DNA of 5,213 nucleotides from Acholeplasmatales bacterium (GTDB lineage Bacteria; Bacillota_I; Bacilli_A; Acholeplasmatales; Anaeroplasmataceae), in contig JAFPIE010000068.1 of the NCBI GenBank assembly GCA_017388605.1, positions 1 through 5,213 on the forward strand. The letters run 5' to 3'. Under the pieces are notes generated by a model that saw only the letters and a list, made by a program, of their open reading frames with translations, was not told the origin of the DNA and did not search any database. The translations under genes and the position numbers were made by a program. Of the stretch, positions 1-4,669 are shown piece after piece (position 1 is the stretch's first letter; every line of letters begins with the position of its first letter).

Positions 1-47
1 ATACTTTCAATTTCTTCTGATTTTTTTACGCGATATTGTTTTTTCAT
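1..47 (-). CDS. rnpA: Ribonuclease P protein component, N-terminal fragment (runs off left edge)
   Basis: Only the first 15 codons are in the window, read leftward from ATG at 47 to 45: MKKQYRVKKSEEIES. This basic start followed by an acidic stretch is typical of the RNase P protein, the small basic subunit that helps the catalytic RNA bind and cut precursor tRNA 5' leaders. The start is backed by a GGAG ribosome-binding site at 55-58, 7 bases upstream. The position directly downstream of rpmH and divergent from dnaA is the conserved place for rnpA in Bacillota. The fragment is too short to be diagnostic alone, so the name rests largely on gene order. Expression may depend on read-through from rpmH past the hairpin at 68-111, or on a weak promoter of its own. 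Confidence 0.88.
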   Translation of the reverse strand, partial: MKKQYRVKKSEEIES

Positions 48-60
48 AGAATATCTCCAA

Positions 61-99
61 AATTAACAAAAAATACGACCAAAAATAATCTTGTTAATT
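61..99 (-). repeat. 9-base inverted repeat competing with the rpmH-rnpA hairpin
   Basis: AATTAACAA at 61-69 and TTGTTAATT at 91-99 are perfect inverted copies. In the leftward transcript the 91-99 arm lies in the loop of the terminator-like stem, and the 61-69 arm overlaps the end of its T-run. The two helices interleave, so they would either exclude each other or form a pseudoknot. All nine pairs can form, but only two are G-C, so stability is uncertain. Confidence 0.5.
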
Positions 100-111
100 G
101 TTCTGGTCGTA
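68..111 (-). terminator. Hairpin plus T-run between rpmH and rnpA (partial terminator or attenuator)
   Basis: Reading leftward, an 8-base perfect stem is formed by TACGACCA (111-104) and TGGTCGTA (81-74), closing a 22-base loop. It is followed by six T (73-68). This looks like an intrinsic terminator acting on rpmH transcripts, although the loop is large and the stem only moderately GC-rich. Because it sits between two genes usually co-transcribed, it may only reduce rnpA expression, or act as an RNA-processing site. Confidence 0.5.
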
Positions 112-124
112 CTTGTTATGTCAA
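97..124 (-). promoter_or_regulatory. Possible weak promoter for rnpA
   Basis: On the minus strand a perfect -35 hexamer TTGACA lies at 124-119. With a 16-base spacer the best -10 is AACAAT at 102-97 (4 of 6 matches). A start near position 90 would lie downstream of the first arm of the hairpin, so such a transcript could not form the terminator stem. The -10 is poor, so this is tentative. Confidence 0.3.
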
Positions 125-141
125 TTATTAAAAATATGAAA

Positions 142-276
142 TTAAACTGTTAACTGTTTTCTGCCCTTTTTACGTCTAGCAGCTAAAATCTTTCTACCAT
201 TCTTAGTTGCCATTCTAGCGCGGAAACCATGAGTTACTTTTCTTTTTCTTTTATTAGGTTGATAAGTTCTTTTCAT
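142..276 (-). CDS. rpmH: 50S ribosomal protein L34
   Basis: A complete 44-residue gene reads leftward, with the normal length and sequence of L34. It starts [13 protein letters not shown], contains [14 protein letters not shown] at residues 16-29, and ends in an [11 protein letters not shown] tail. About a third of the residues are Lys or Arg, as expected for this small rRNA-binding protein of the large ribosomal subunit. The start at 276-274 fits the family start and has a GGCAGGT ribosome-binding site at 290-284, seven bases away. An ATG at 281-279 is out of frame and stops at once. The gene has a strong promoter at 316-344 and is divergent from dnaA across the origin, with rnpA downstream: the usual Bacillota layout. 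Nothing about the protein is unusual. Confidence 0.98.
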   Translation of the reverse strand: MKRTYQPNKRKRKVTHGFRARMATKNGRKILAARRKKGRKQLTV

Positions 277-315
277 CTCATTTACCTGCCTTTCTTTAAG
301 AAACCATGCTATCTC

Positions 316-344
316 ATTCTATCAAAATACACCCCTGATGTCAA
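316..344 (-). promoter_or_regulatory. rpmH promoter (housekeeping sigma type)
   Basis: On the minus strand a perfect -35 TTGACA (344-339), a 17-base spacer and a -10 TAGAAT (321-316; 5 of 6) are preceded by TGA, an extended -10 element. Transcription would begin near 309, giving a leader of about 33 bases before the rpmH start. This is the closest match to a consensus promoter in the window, as expected for a ribosomal protein gene. A small inverted repeat, TTTCTT/AAGAAA at 291-303, lies in the leader next to the ribosome-binding site. Confidence 0.85.
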
Positions 345-410
345 CAATTATTTATTTTTTTATACCTTTAAAATATTCCATTACTTTTTTTTATGAAAAT
401 GTGATGTAAT

Positions 411-419
411 TGTGGATAA
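411..419 (-). promoter_or_regulatory. DnaA box TTATCCACA
   Basis: TGTGGATAA on the plus strand is the complement of the strict consensus TTATCCACA. It is separated by a single base from the next box, which points the other way, giving a near-palindromic double site. Confidence 0.9.
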
Positions 420-420
420 T

Positions 421-429
421 TTTTCCACA
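421..429 (+). promoter_or_regulatory. DnaA box TTTTCCACA
   Basis: This box matches the consensus TTWTNCACA fully. It is paired with the box at 411-419 across one base and in opposite orientation. Confidence 0.85.
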
Positions 430-441
430 TTTTGATTTTAG

Positions 442-450
442 TGTGTATAA
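442..450 (-). promoter_or_regulatory. DnaA box TTATACACA
   Basis: TGTGTATAA on the plus strand is the complement of TTATACACA, a perfect match to TTATNCACA and the only box here with A at the variable position. It lies 12 bases past the previous box. Confidence 0.8.
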
Positions 451-499
451 GTATATAAATTTAAAAAATGGCTTACCTACAATAAATATCAAAAAAAAG

Positions 500-508
500 T
501 TTTCCACA
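500..508 (+). promoter_or_regulatory. DnaA box TTTTCCACA
   Basis: A full match to TTWTNCACA, standing alone about 50 bases from its neighbour on the left and preceded by a run of eight A and a G. Confidence 0.85.
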
Positions 509-542
509 TTTCACTATTTATGATATGAAATACACTATAGAG

Positions 543-551
543 TTTTCCACA
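543..551 (+). promoter_or_regulatory. DnaA box TTTTCCACA, dnaA promoter side
   Basis: A full match. The preceding bases TAGAG are shared with the box at 2011-2019, giving a 14-base repeat in the two halves of the origin. It faces the box at 557-565 across 5 bases. Confidence 0.85.
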
Positions 552-556
552 TTTTT

Positions 557-565
557 TGTGGATAA
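557..565 (-). promoter_or_regulatory. DnaA box TTATCCACA next to the dnaA -35
   Basis: TGTGGATAA is the complement of the strict consensus. It ends 7 bases before the proposed -35 of dnaA, so DnaA bound here could limit its own transcription, a known mode of dnaA autoregulation. The regulatory effect is inferred. Confidence 0.9.
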
Positions 566-572
566 CTTTTTA

Positions 573-600
573 TTGAAAACCCATTGTTTTATGATACACT
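573..600 (+). promoter_or_regulatory. Likely dnaA promoter
   Basis: TTGAAA at 573-578 (5 of 6) and TACACT at 595-600 (4 of 6) are 16 bases apart, giving a start near 607 and a leader of about 20 bases. TATGAT at 590-595 is a better -10 by itself but has no fitting -35. The exact promoter is uncertain, though one must lie in this interval or just upstream. Confidence 0.45.
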
Positions 601-626
601 TATAGCCGAGAATAGCAGGTGATACT

Positions 627-1949
627 ATGCAGGAATACCAAGCATTATGGAATTCCGTTAGAGACGAACTAAAAAATATACTAGCACCTTCTACCTTTGA
701 GGAGACTTTTGAAAATGTTAGACGTACAGCGAAGGAAGAAAATGGGCTCATATACATTATTTGTCCTAATTCGGTAACCAAATTTAAAATCAATCAGGTT
801 TACTATCCAAATATTCAAAGTATATTGAGAAAAATTACTACAAGACAGGTAAAATTTAAATTTGTTTTGGAAAATGAAATTGTAGAAAAGAAGCAAGATT
901 CTATCAATACTCCAAAAATATCAGTAAACAATTTAAATTTAAATTATACCTTTGAATCCTTTGTCGTAGGAGAATCAAATAAAAGAAGCTGGTTAACCGC
1001 AACTAAGGTTGCTGAAAACCCTGGATTCTTTGTAAATCCTTTATATATATTTGGTTCCGTAGGACTAGGTAAGACACATCTAATGCAAGCGATTGGTAAT
1101 TTCATTTCAGAAATGCACATTGAATTTAAAATTCTATATATTCAGGCACAGGAATATTTTTCAGATTATACAAAGGCTTGTGCAAATAATAATTTCCAAG
1201 AATTCGAAAAGAAATATTCGAATATCGATTGCTTATTAGTTGATGATATTCAAATGCTTGAAAGAAAGAATTCAACTCAAGAGCAATTCTTTAATTTATT
1301 TAATGAAATGATCAACAATAATAAGCAGGTAGTCATTACATCCGATAGACCAGCATCTAAGCTAAATGGCTTTATGGATCGTTTAACCTCACGCTTTAAT
1401 TCAGGTATTGTCGTTGATATTAATCAGCCAGATTTTAATCAAAGAGTATCTATTTTAAAGAAAAAAGCAGAGGAAATGACCTCTAAAACGATTAACGATG
1501 ATGTTTTAGCCTATATTGCTGAAAACTTTACCGATAACGTTAGAGATCTTGAGGGTGCATTAAATAGAGTCATTCGTATGTCTGAGCTATTTAATACAGA
1601 GCCTACATTACAATTTGCTAAAGATGAGCTTCAAATACTAATTAAGGTTAAAAAGCCAAAAGAGGATAATAACTATGAAAATGCATTATCTGTAGTTGCA
1701 GATATGTATCAAATACCACAAGCGGATATGCTAGGTAAATCTAGACAAGAAAAATATGTTACTCCACGTCACATATCAATGTATGTTTTGAAAAGTAAGT
1801 ATGACCTTACCTATCAGCAAATTGCATCCATTTTCTCATGTCATCATACCTCTGTAATGAGTGGTGTTGCCAAAATAGAAAAGGATATCAATGAAAATAA
1901 GGAATTAAAGCTTGCTATCGAAACTGTTTTAAAAAAGATTGGTGGATAA
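627..1949 (+). CDS. dnaA: Chromosomal replication initiator protein DnaA
   Basis: The protein is 440 residues, close to the usual 440-450. DnaA is an AAA+ ATPase that binds DnaA boxes, opens the origin and helps load the helicase. Residues 1 to about 80 form the N-terminal interaction domain, joined by a short linker of about 25 residues. The ATPase domain starts near residue 104. It has Walker A GSVGLGKTH (143-151), Walker B LLVDD (203-207), sensor 1 VVITSDRP (235-242), the SRF arginine-finger motif (255-257) and sensor 2 NVRDLEGAL (304-312). Domain IV holds the helix-turn-helix, with PRHISMYVLK followed by a recognition loop SCHHTSV at 404-410. This loop is one residue shorter than the common GGRDHTTV and lacks its Arg-Asp pair. 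The start has an AGCAGGTGAT ribosome-binding site at 614-623. Boxes on both sides of the gene suggest autoregulation. Confidence 0.99.
   Translation: MQEYQALWNSVRDELKNILAPSTFEETFENVRRTAKEENGLIYIICPNSVTKFKINQVYYPNIQSILRKITTRQVKFKFVLENEIVEKKQDSINTPKISVNNLNLNYTFESFVVGESNKRSWLTATKVAENPGFFVNPLYIFGSVGLGKTHLMQAIGNFISEMHIEFKILYIQAQEYFSDYTKACANNNFQEFEKKYSNIDCLLVDDIQMLERKNSTQEQFFNLFNEMINNNKQVVITSDRPASKLNGFMDRLTSRFNSGIVVDINQPDFNQRVSILKKKAEEMTSKTINDDVLAYIAENFTDNVRDLEGALNRVIRMSELFNTEPTLQFAKDELQILIKVKKPKEDNNYENALSVVADMYQIPQADMLGKSRQEKYVTPRHISMYVLKSKYDLTYQQIASIFSCHHTSVMSGVAKIEKDINENKELKLAIETVLKKIGG
1941..1949 (-). promoter_or_regulatory. Near-DnaA box made by the last dnaA codons
   Basis: GGTGGATAA, which encodes the final Gly-Gly-stop of dnaA, is the complement of TTATCCACC, one mismatch from consensus. 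It is 7 bases from the perfect box at 1957-1965 and in opposite orientation, echoing the paired boxes upstream of dnaA. Confidence 0.45.
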
Positions 1950-1952
1950 TTC

Positions 1953-1981
1953 TTCATTTTCCACATTCTTTATGGTATAAT
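1953..1981 (+). promoter_or_regulatory. dnaN promoter with extended -10
   Basis: TGGTATAAT (1973-1981) is a perfect extended -10 element. The -35 TTCATT (1953-1958) is weak (3 of 6) at a 17-base spacing, which an extended -10 can tolerate. Transcription would start near 1988, leaving a leader of about 95 bases that contains a DnaA box and the AT-rich region. No terminator separates dnaA from dnaN, so read-through from dnaA probably also supplies dnaN. Confidence 0.65.
1957..1965 (+). promoter_or_regulatory. DnaA box TTTTCCACA within the dnaN promoter
   Basis: A full match to TTWTNCACA. It overlaps the proposed -35 (1953-1958) and spacer of the dnaN promoter, so bound DnaA would compete with RNA polymerase there. 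Confidence 0.85.
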
Positions 1982-2010
1982 AAAACGTGATTATATAAGG
2001 GTTTTTAGAG

Positions 2011-2019
2011 TTTTCCACA
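2011..2019 (+). promoter_or_regulatory. DnaA box TTTTCCACA beside the unwinding region
   Basis: A full match, and the last box before the AT-rich stretch. Its orientation points toward that stretch, the geometry expected of the box that nucleates DnaA loading on single-stranded DNA. TAGAG precedes it, as at 538-542. Confidence 0.85.
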
Positions 2020-2083
2020 AACCCACATTACATTATTATATTTATTATATAAAACATAAATACATTTTTATGAGGAGACCAAT

Positions 2084-3226
2084 ATGAACATTTCAATTGA
2101 CCGCGAAATCTTACTTGAAAATTTAAACACTATCGCAAGGGGCTTACCCGTAAGAAGCCCTATGCCTATATTAACAGGAATTAAGCTTTATGCTACAGAT
2201 ACAGATTTATATATGACATCTTCAAATTCTGATATCAGCGTTGAGGTTGTTATTAATGATCAATCCTTAAATATCCAAGAGCCTGGTCAAACTGTAGTAC
2301 CAGGAAAGGTATTTATCGATATCATTCGTAAAATTAATTCTAAGAAAATAAATCTATATGTATCTGATGATAAGGTCTTAGTTATTAAGGCAGACCGTGG
2401 TGAATATAAGCTACAGATTATGGATCCTGTAGATTATCCAAAGATTGATTTCGTATTACATGAAAATCCATTAACTATTGATGCAGATGTATTAAAGGGA
2501 GTTATTAAGGAAACTGTCTTTGCAACTGCAACAAGTGAAAAGAAGCCTATATTAACTGGTGTTAATTTAAAGAACCAGGGTGGTAAATTAATTGCTACTG
2601 CTACAGATTCCTTTAGATTAAGCCAAAAGGTAGTAGCTATTGATCCTGAATATAAGGATTTCAATATTACAGTACCTAATAAGAGCTTTGATGAATTATT
2701 AAAGGCTATCGATCAATACTCTGAAAGAATTACCTTATATTTTGGAACAAATAAATTATTAGTTTCATTTAAGAATATTTCTTTCCAAACAAGATTATTA
2801 GATGGTAATTATCCTGATACATCAAGATTAATTCCAGCAGATTTCCCAATCGTTTTAAAGTTCAACAAGGATGAGCTTGTTGAGGCTGTAGAAAGAGTAT
2901 CCCTATTATCTCCAAGAGATAAAGCATCCGATAGAGAAATCACATATTCTATCATCAAGCTTTCCATCAAGAAGGATAGAATCATTGAAATATCTACAAC
3001 AAACGCATCTGTAGGTGATGCTAAGGAGGAATTAATTCCTACATCTATTGATTCAACAAATCCTATTACCATTGGATTCTCTAGTAGATATTTAATTGAA
3101 GCCTTAAGAAGCTTCATTTCAACTGAGGTATCCTTAAATCTATCTGGAGCGATTCGTCCATTTATCATTCGTGGCGATAGAGATGCAAATCTAACTCAGC
3201 TAATCCTACCAGTAAATATGGAATAA
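2084..3226 (+). CDS. dnaN: DNA polymerase III beta subunit (sliding clamp)
   Basis: The protein is 380 residues, against about 378 in Bacillus subtilis. Two copies form a ring around DNA that tethers the replicative polymerase and other partners. The sequence is clamp-like throughout. PILTGIKL (residues 28-35) in the first domain recurs as PILTGVNL (155-162) in the second, 127 residues on, and DSFRLS and the FNKDELVEAVERVSLLS segment are typical of domains two and three. The C-terminus reads LILPVNME; most clamps end in a form like LPVRTY or MPMRL, so the usual Arg near the partner-binding pocket is Asn here. The start has a GAGGAG ribosome-binding site at 2072-2077, 6 bases upstream. A terminator follows 4 bases after the stop. 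Confidence 0.99.
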   Translation: MNISIDREILLENLNTIARGLPVRSPMPILTGIKLYATDTDLYMTSSNSDISVEVVINDQSLNIQEPGQTVVPGKVFIDIIRKINSKKINLYVSDDKVLVIKADRGEYKLQIMDPVDYPKIDFVLHENPLTIDADVLKGVIKETVFATATSEKKPILTGVNLKNQGGKLIATATDSFRLSQKVVAIDPEYKDFNITVPNKSFDELLKAIDQYSERITLYFGTNKLLVSFKNISFQTRLLDGNYPDTSRLIPADFPIVLKFNKDELVEAVERVSLLSPRDKASDREITYSIIKLSIKKDRIIEISTTNASVGDAKEELIPTSIDSTNPITIGFSSRYLIEALRSFISTEVSLNLSGAIRPFIIRGDRDANLTQLILPVNME

Positions 3227-3229
3227 TTT

Positions 3230-3252
3230 AGACACCTTCGGGTGTCTTTTTT
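3230..3252 (+). terminator. Intrinsic terminator after dnaN with UUCG loop
   Basis: GACACC (3231-3236), loop TTCG, GGTGTC (3241-3246) and six T (3247-3252) form a compact perfect stem, with one more A-T pair possible at its base. The C(UUCG)G tetraloop is among the most stable known. It lies 4 bases after the dnaN stop and separates the dnaA-dnaN unit from the yaaA-recF-gyrB unit. Confidence 0.93.
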
Positions 3253-3370
3253 ATATGTAATTTTATAAATTTTTCTAAAAACAGCATAATTTTGTATTAT
3301 AAATTGATTTTTATTCTTTTCTTTACTATTTTACTCATAAAATAAAAAAATTAAAAATAAGCCAAATTTC

Positions 3371-3399
3371 TTGAATAATTTTTACCTATATGATATAAT
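3371..3399 (+). promoter_or_regulatory. Promoter of the yaaA-recF-gyrB unit
   Basis: TTGAAT (3371-3376; 4 of 6), a 17-base spacer and a perfect TATAAT (3394-3399) preceded by TGA make a good extended -10 promoter. Transcription would start near 3406, about 19 bases before yaaA. From 3253 to 3370 I see only A/T-rich sequence with no gene. Confidence 0.85.
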
Positions 3400-3406
3400 C
3401 ATATAG
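3386..3406. repeat. Perfect inverted repeat over the -10 of the yaaA-recF-gyrB promoter
   Basis: CTATATGAT (3386-3394) and ATCATATAG (3398-3406) are exact inverted copies around a central ATA. The repeat covers the whole -10 box and reaches the predicted start point. It could be an operator, or a chance result of AT-rich sequence around a TATAAT. No known operator family was recognised. Confidence 0.6.
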
Positions 3407-3424
3407 AAAGAAAAGGTAGAGATT

Positions 3425-3631
3425 ATGAAGAATGTTAGCATAAAAACAGAATATATAGAGCTACAGCAGCTTCTTAAAATGGAAAATTATATTTCTTCTG
3501 GAGGACAGGCAAAATATTTCCTTTTAGAGAATAAGGTATTTGTCAATGGCGAAGAAGAAAATAGAAGAGGTAGGAAGCTTAGGGTAGGAGATATCATTTT
3601 AATTGATAAAGAAGAATACAAGATTGTATGA
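3425..3631 (+). CDS. yaaA: S4-domain RNA-binding protein, YaaA/RlbA family
   Basis: A 68-residue protein of about the usual length for this family (71 in Bacillus subtilis) that is essentially one S4 RNA-binding fold. Residues 12 to 56 carry the pattern LQQLLKMENYISSGGQAK, then LLENKVFVNGE, then RRGRKLRVGD, with Gly, Lys and Arg residues placed for RNA contact. The family has been linked to ribosomal large-subunit biology, but its exact role here is not shown by the sequence. The position between dnaN and recF is the conserved site for it in Bacillota. This is not the unrelated Escherichia coli YaaA. An AAGGT at 3413-3417 serves as the ribosome-binding site. The last four bases overlap the start of recF. 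Confidence 0.93.
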   Translation: MKNVSIKTEYIELQQLLKMENYISSGGQAKYFLLENKVFVNGEEENRRGRKLRVGDIILIDKEEYKIV

Positions 3632-4668
3632 TATCTAAAATAAAGCTAAAAAGCTTTCGATTATTTGATTCCCTAGACCTAGATGTTTCTAATCCATTAG
3701 TCATTCTTAGTGGTAAAAATGCCACAGGAAAAACTTCCGTTTTAGAGGCTCTTTATTTATGCTCAACAGGTAAAAGTCATAGAACAAATGATTTATCTAC
3801 CTTAATACGTAAGGATGATCCCTTTAGTATTGTTGAAGTAAAAGGGGATAAGCAATTTAAATATGTTATATCTAAGGATTCCAAAAGCTTATTCATTAAT
3901 AAAAATGAAATTAAAAAAATAAGTGATTTTGTAGGTAATCTTCCAGAGGTTTTATATTCACCAGATGATATAAGCCTAATTAAAGGATCTAAGCTAGATA
4001 AAAGAAGATTTCTAGATATGGAAATATCCTTATTGGATAAAATCTATTTAAAAAATTTAAATGCATATAGAAAAATACTTGCTGAAAGAAATGAAATTCT
4101 AAAGCAAAGTAATATAGATTTTAATTTATTAAATGTCATAAATGAAAGATTAAGTGAATATATAGTAGCTATTTATAATAGAAGAATTTTATTCATAGAT
4201 AGAATGAATGAATTATTAAAGAGTATTACTTTAAATTTAAATAGTGAAAATATCCGTTTAATTTATAAATCTACCTATAATCCTTTAGATGTATTAGATT
4301 CTATAAAAAAACACGAAAAAAGCGATTTATTTATGAAATCTACAGGTATTGGATCCCATAGAGATGAATTCATTATTGAAATGAATGATCTAGATGCAAA
4401 GGAATATGCATCTGAGGGTCAATCAAGATTAATATGTATTGCAATAAAATTAGCCTTAAAGGAATATATCAAGGAAGTAAGCAAAAAGGATGTTATCTTA
4501 CTTTTAGATGATGTATTTGCGGCATTAGATAAAACAAGAATAGAAAAGCTTGTTGATTATATTAATAATTCCTATCAAGCATTTATTACTACGACATCAG
4601 TTTTGGAGATACCTGATGAGCTATTAAAAAATGCTTTAGTTATTAGATTAGAAAAAAAGGAGAGATAA
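3628..4668 (+). CDS. recF: DNA replication and repair protein RecF
   Basis: The protein is 346 residues, about 25 fewer than Bacillus subtilis RecF. RecF is an SMC-like ATPase that, with RecO and RecR, loads RecA at gaps in single-stranded DNA. Walker A GKNATGKT is at residues 29-36, the ABC-type signature SEGQSR at 262-267, and Walker B VILLLDD at 289-295, followed by VFAALD. The last piece is usually close to V(L/F)SELD, so the Ser-Glu of the D-loop is Ala-Ala here. The start overlaps the yaaA stop as ATGA with no clear ribosome-binding site (the nearest purine run, 3608-3614, is 13 bases away), so translation is probably coupled to yaaA. The shorter length comes from the middle and end; both ATPase halves are intact. 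Confidence 0.98.
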   Translation: MISKIKLKSFRLFDSLDLDVSNPLVILSGKNATGKTSVLEALYLCSTGKSHRTNDLSTLIRKDDPFSIVEVKGDKQFKYVISKDSKSLFINKNEIKKISDFVGNLPEVLYSPDDISLIKGSKLDKRRFLDMEISLLDKIYLKNLNAYRKILAERNEILKQSNIDFNLLNVINERLSEYIVAIYNRRILFIDRMNELLKSITLNLNSENIRLIYKSTYNPLDVLDSIKKHEKSDLFMKSTGIGSHRDEFIIEMNDLDAKEYASEGQSRLICIAIKLALKEYIKEVSKKDVILLLDDVFAALDKTRIEKLVDYINNSYQAFITTTSVLEIPDELLKNALVIRLEKKER

Positions 4669-4669
4669 C

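Larger units (their letters stand above)
345..626. other. oriC: Replication origin, dnaA-upstream half (DnaA box cluster)
   Basis: This gene-free stretch between the divergent rpmH and dnaA promoters is strongly AT-rich and holds six perfect DnaA boxes at 411-419, 421-429, 442-450, 500-508, 543-551 and 557-565. In Bacillota the segment before dnaA is one half of a bipartite origin, and the other half lies between dnaA and dnaN. That this segment serves as origin follows from the gene order and box cluster; no experiment is implied. Between 345 and 410, and between 451 and 499, I see only A/T tracts and no further boxes. Confidence 0.9.
1950..2083. other. oriC: Replication origin, dnaA-dnaN half with AT-rich unwinding region
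   Basis: This gap carries two perfect TTTTCCACA boxes (1957-1965, 2011-2019), the dnaN promoter, and a stretch at 2028-2071 in which only 3 of 44 bases are G or C. In Bacillus subtilis the strands open in the same gap, next to DnaA boxes and triplets called DnaA-trios. Here TTA triplets occur in one phase at 2033, 2036, 2042 and 2045 on the plus strand, after the last box and a short ACCCACA segment. They fit the weaker 3'-AAT form of the trio. Function is inferred from layout. Confidence 0.8.

Noticed and set aside
279..281. Upstream ATG before rpmH on the minus strand
   Set aside because: It is out of frame with L34 and hits a stop after two codons.
468..485. Tiny open frame starting ATG GCT within the origin
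   Set aside because: It encodes only five residues (MAYLQ) before a stop and has no ribosome-binding site.
590..595. TATGAT as the -10 of dnaA
   Set aside because: It matches the hexamer 5 of 6, but the TTGAAA upstream would be only 11 bases away and no other -35 at 16-18 bases matches more than half. It was kept only as an alternative in the promoter entry.
518..896. Open frames on the minus strand across the dnaA promoter and 5' end (518-793 and 681-896)
   Set aside because: They run antisense to the dnaA start and its promoter and DnaA boxes, show no recognisable family, and have low-complexity Phe/Ser-rich products typical of AT-rich antisense frames.
2434..3168. Open frames on the minus strand inside dnaN (2434-2664 and 2809-3168)
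   Set aside because: They lie wholly within a clear clamp gene and have no recognisable domains, so they are frame shadows.
3629..3643. Recoding of TGA as tryptophan, as in some Mollicutes
   Set aside because: Reading through the yaaA TGA would add only four residues, while dnaA and gyrB use TGG for conserved Trp and no in-frame TGA is needed elsewhere. The standard code fits better.
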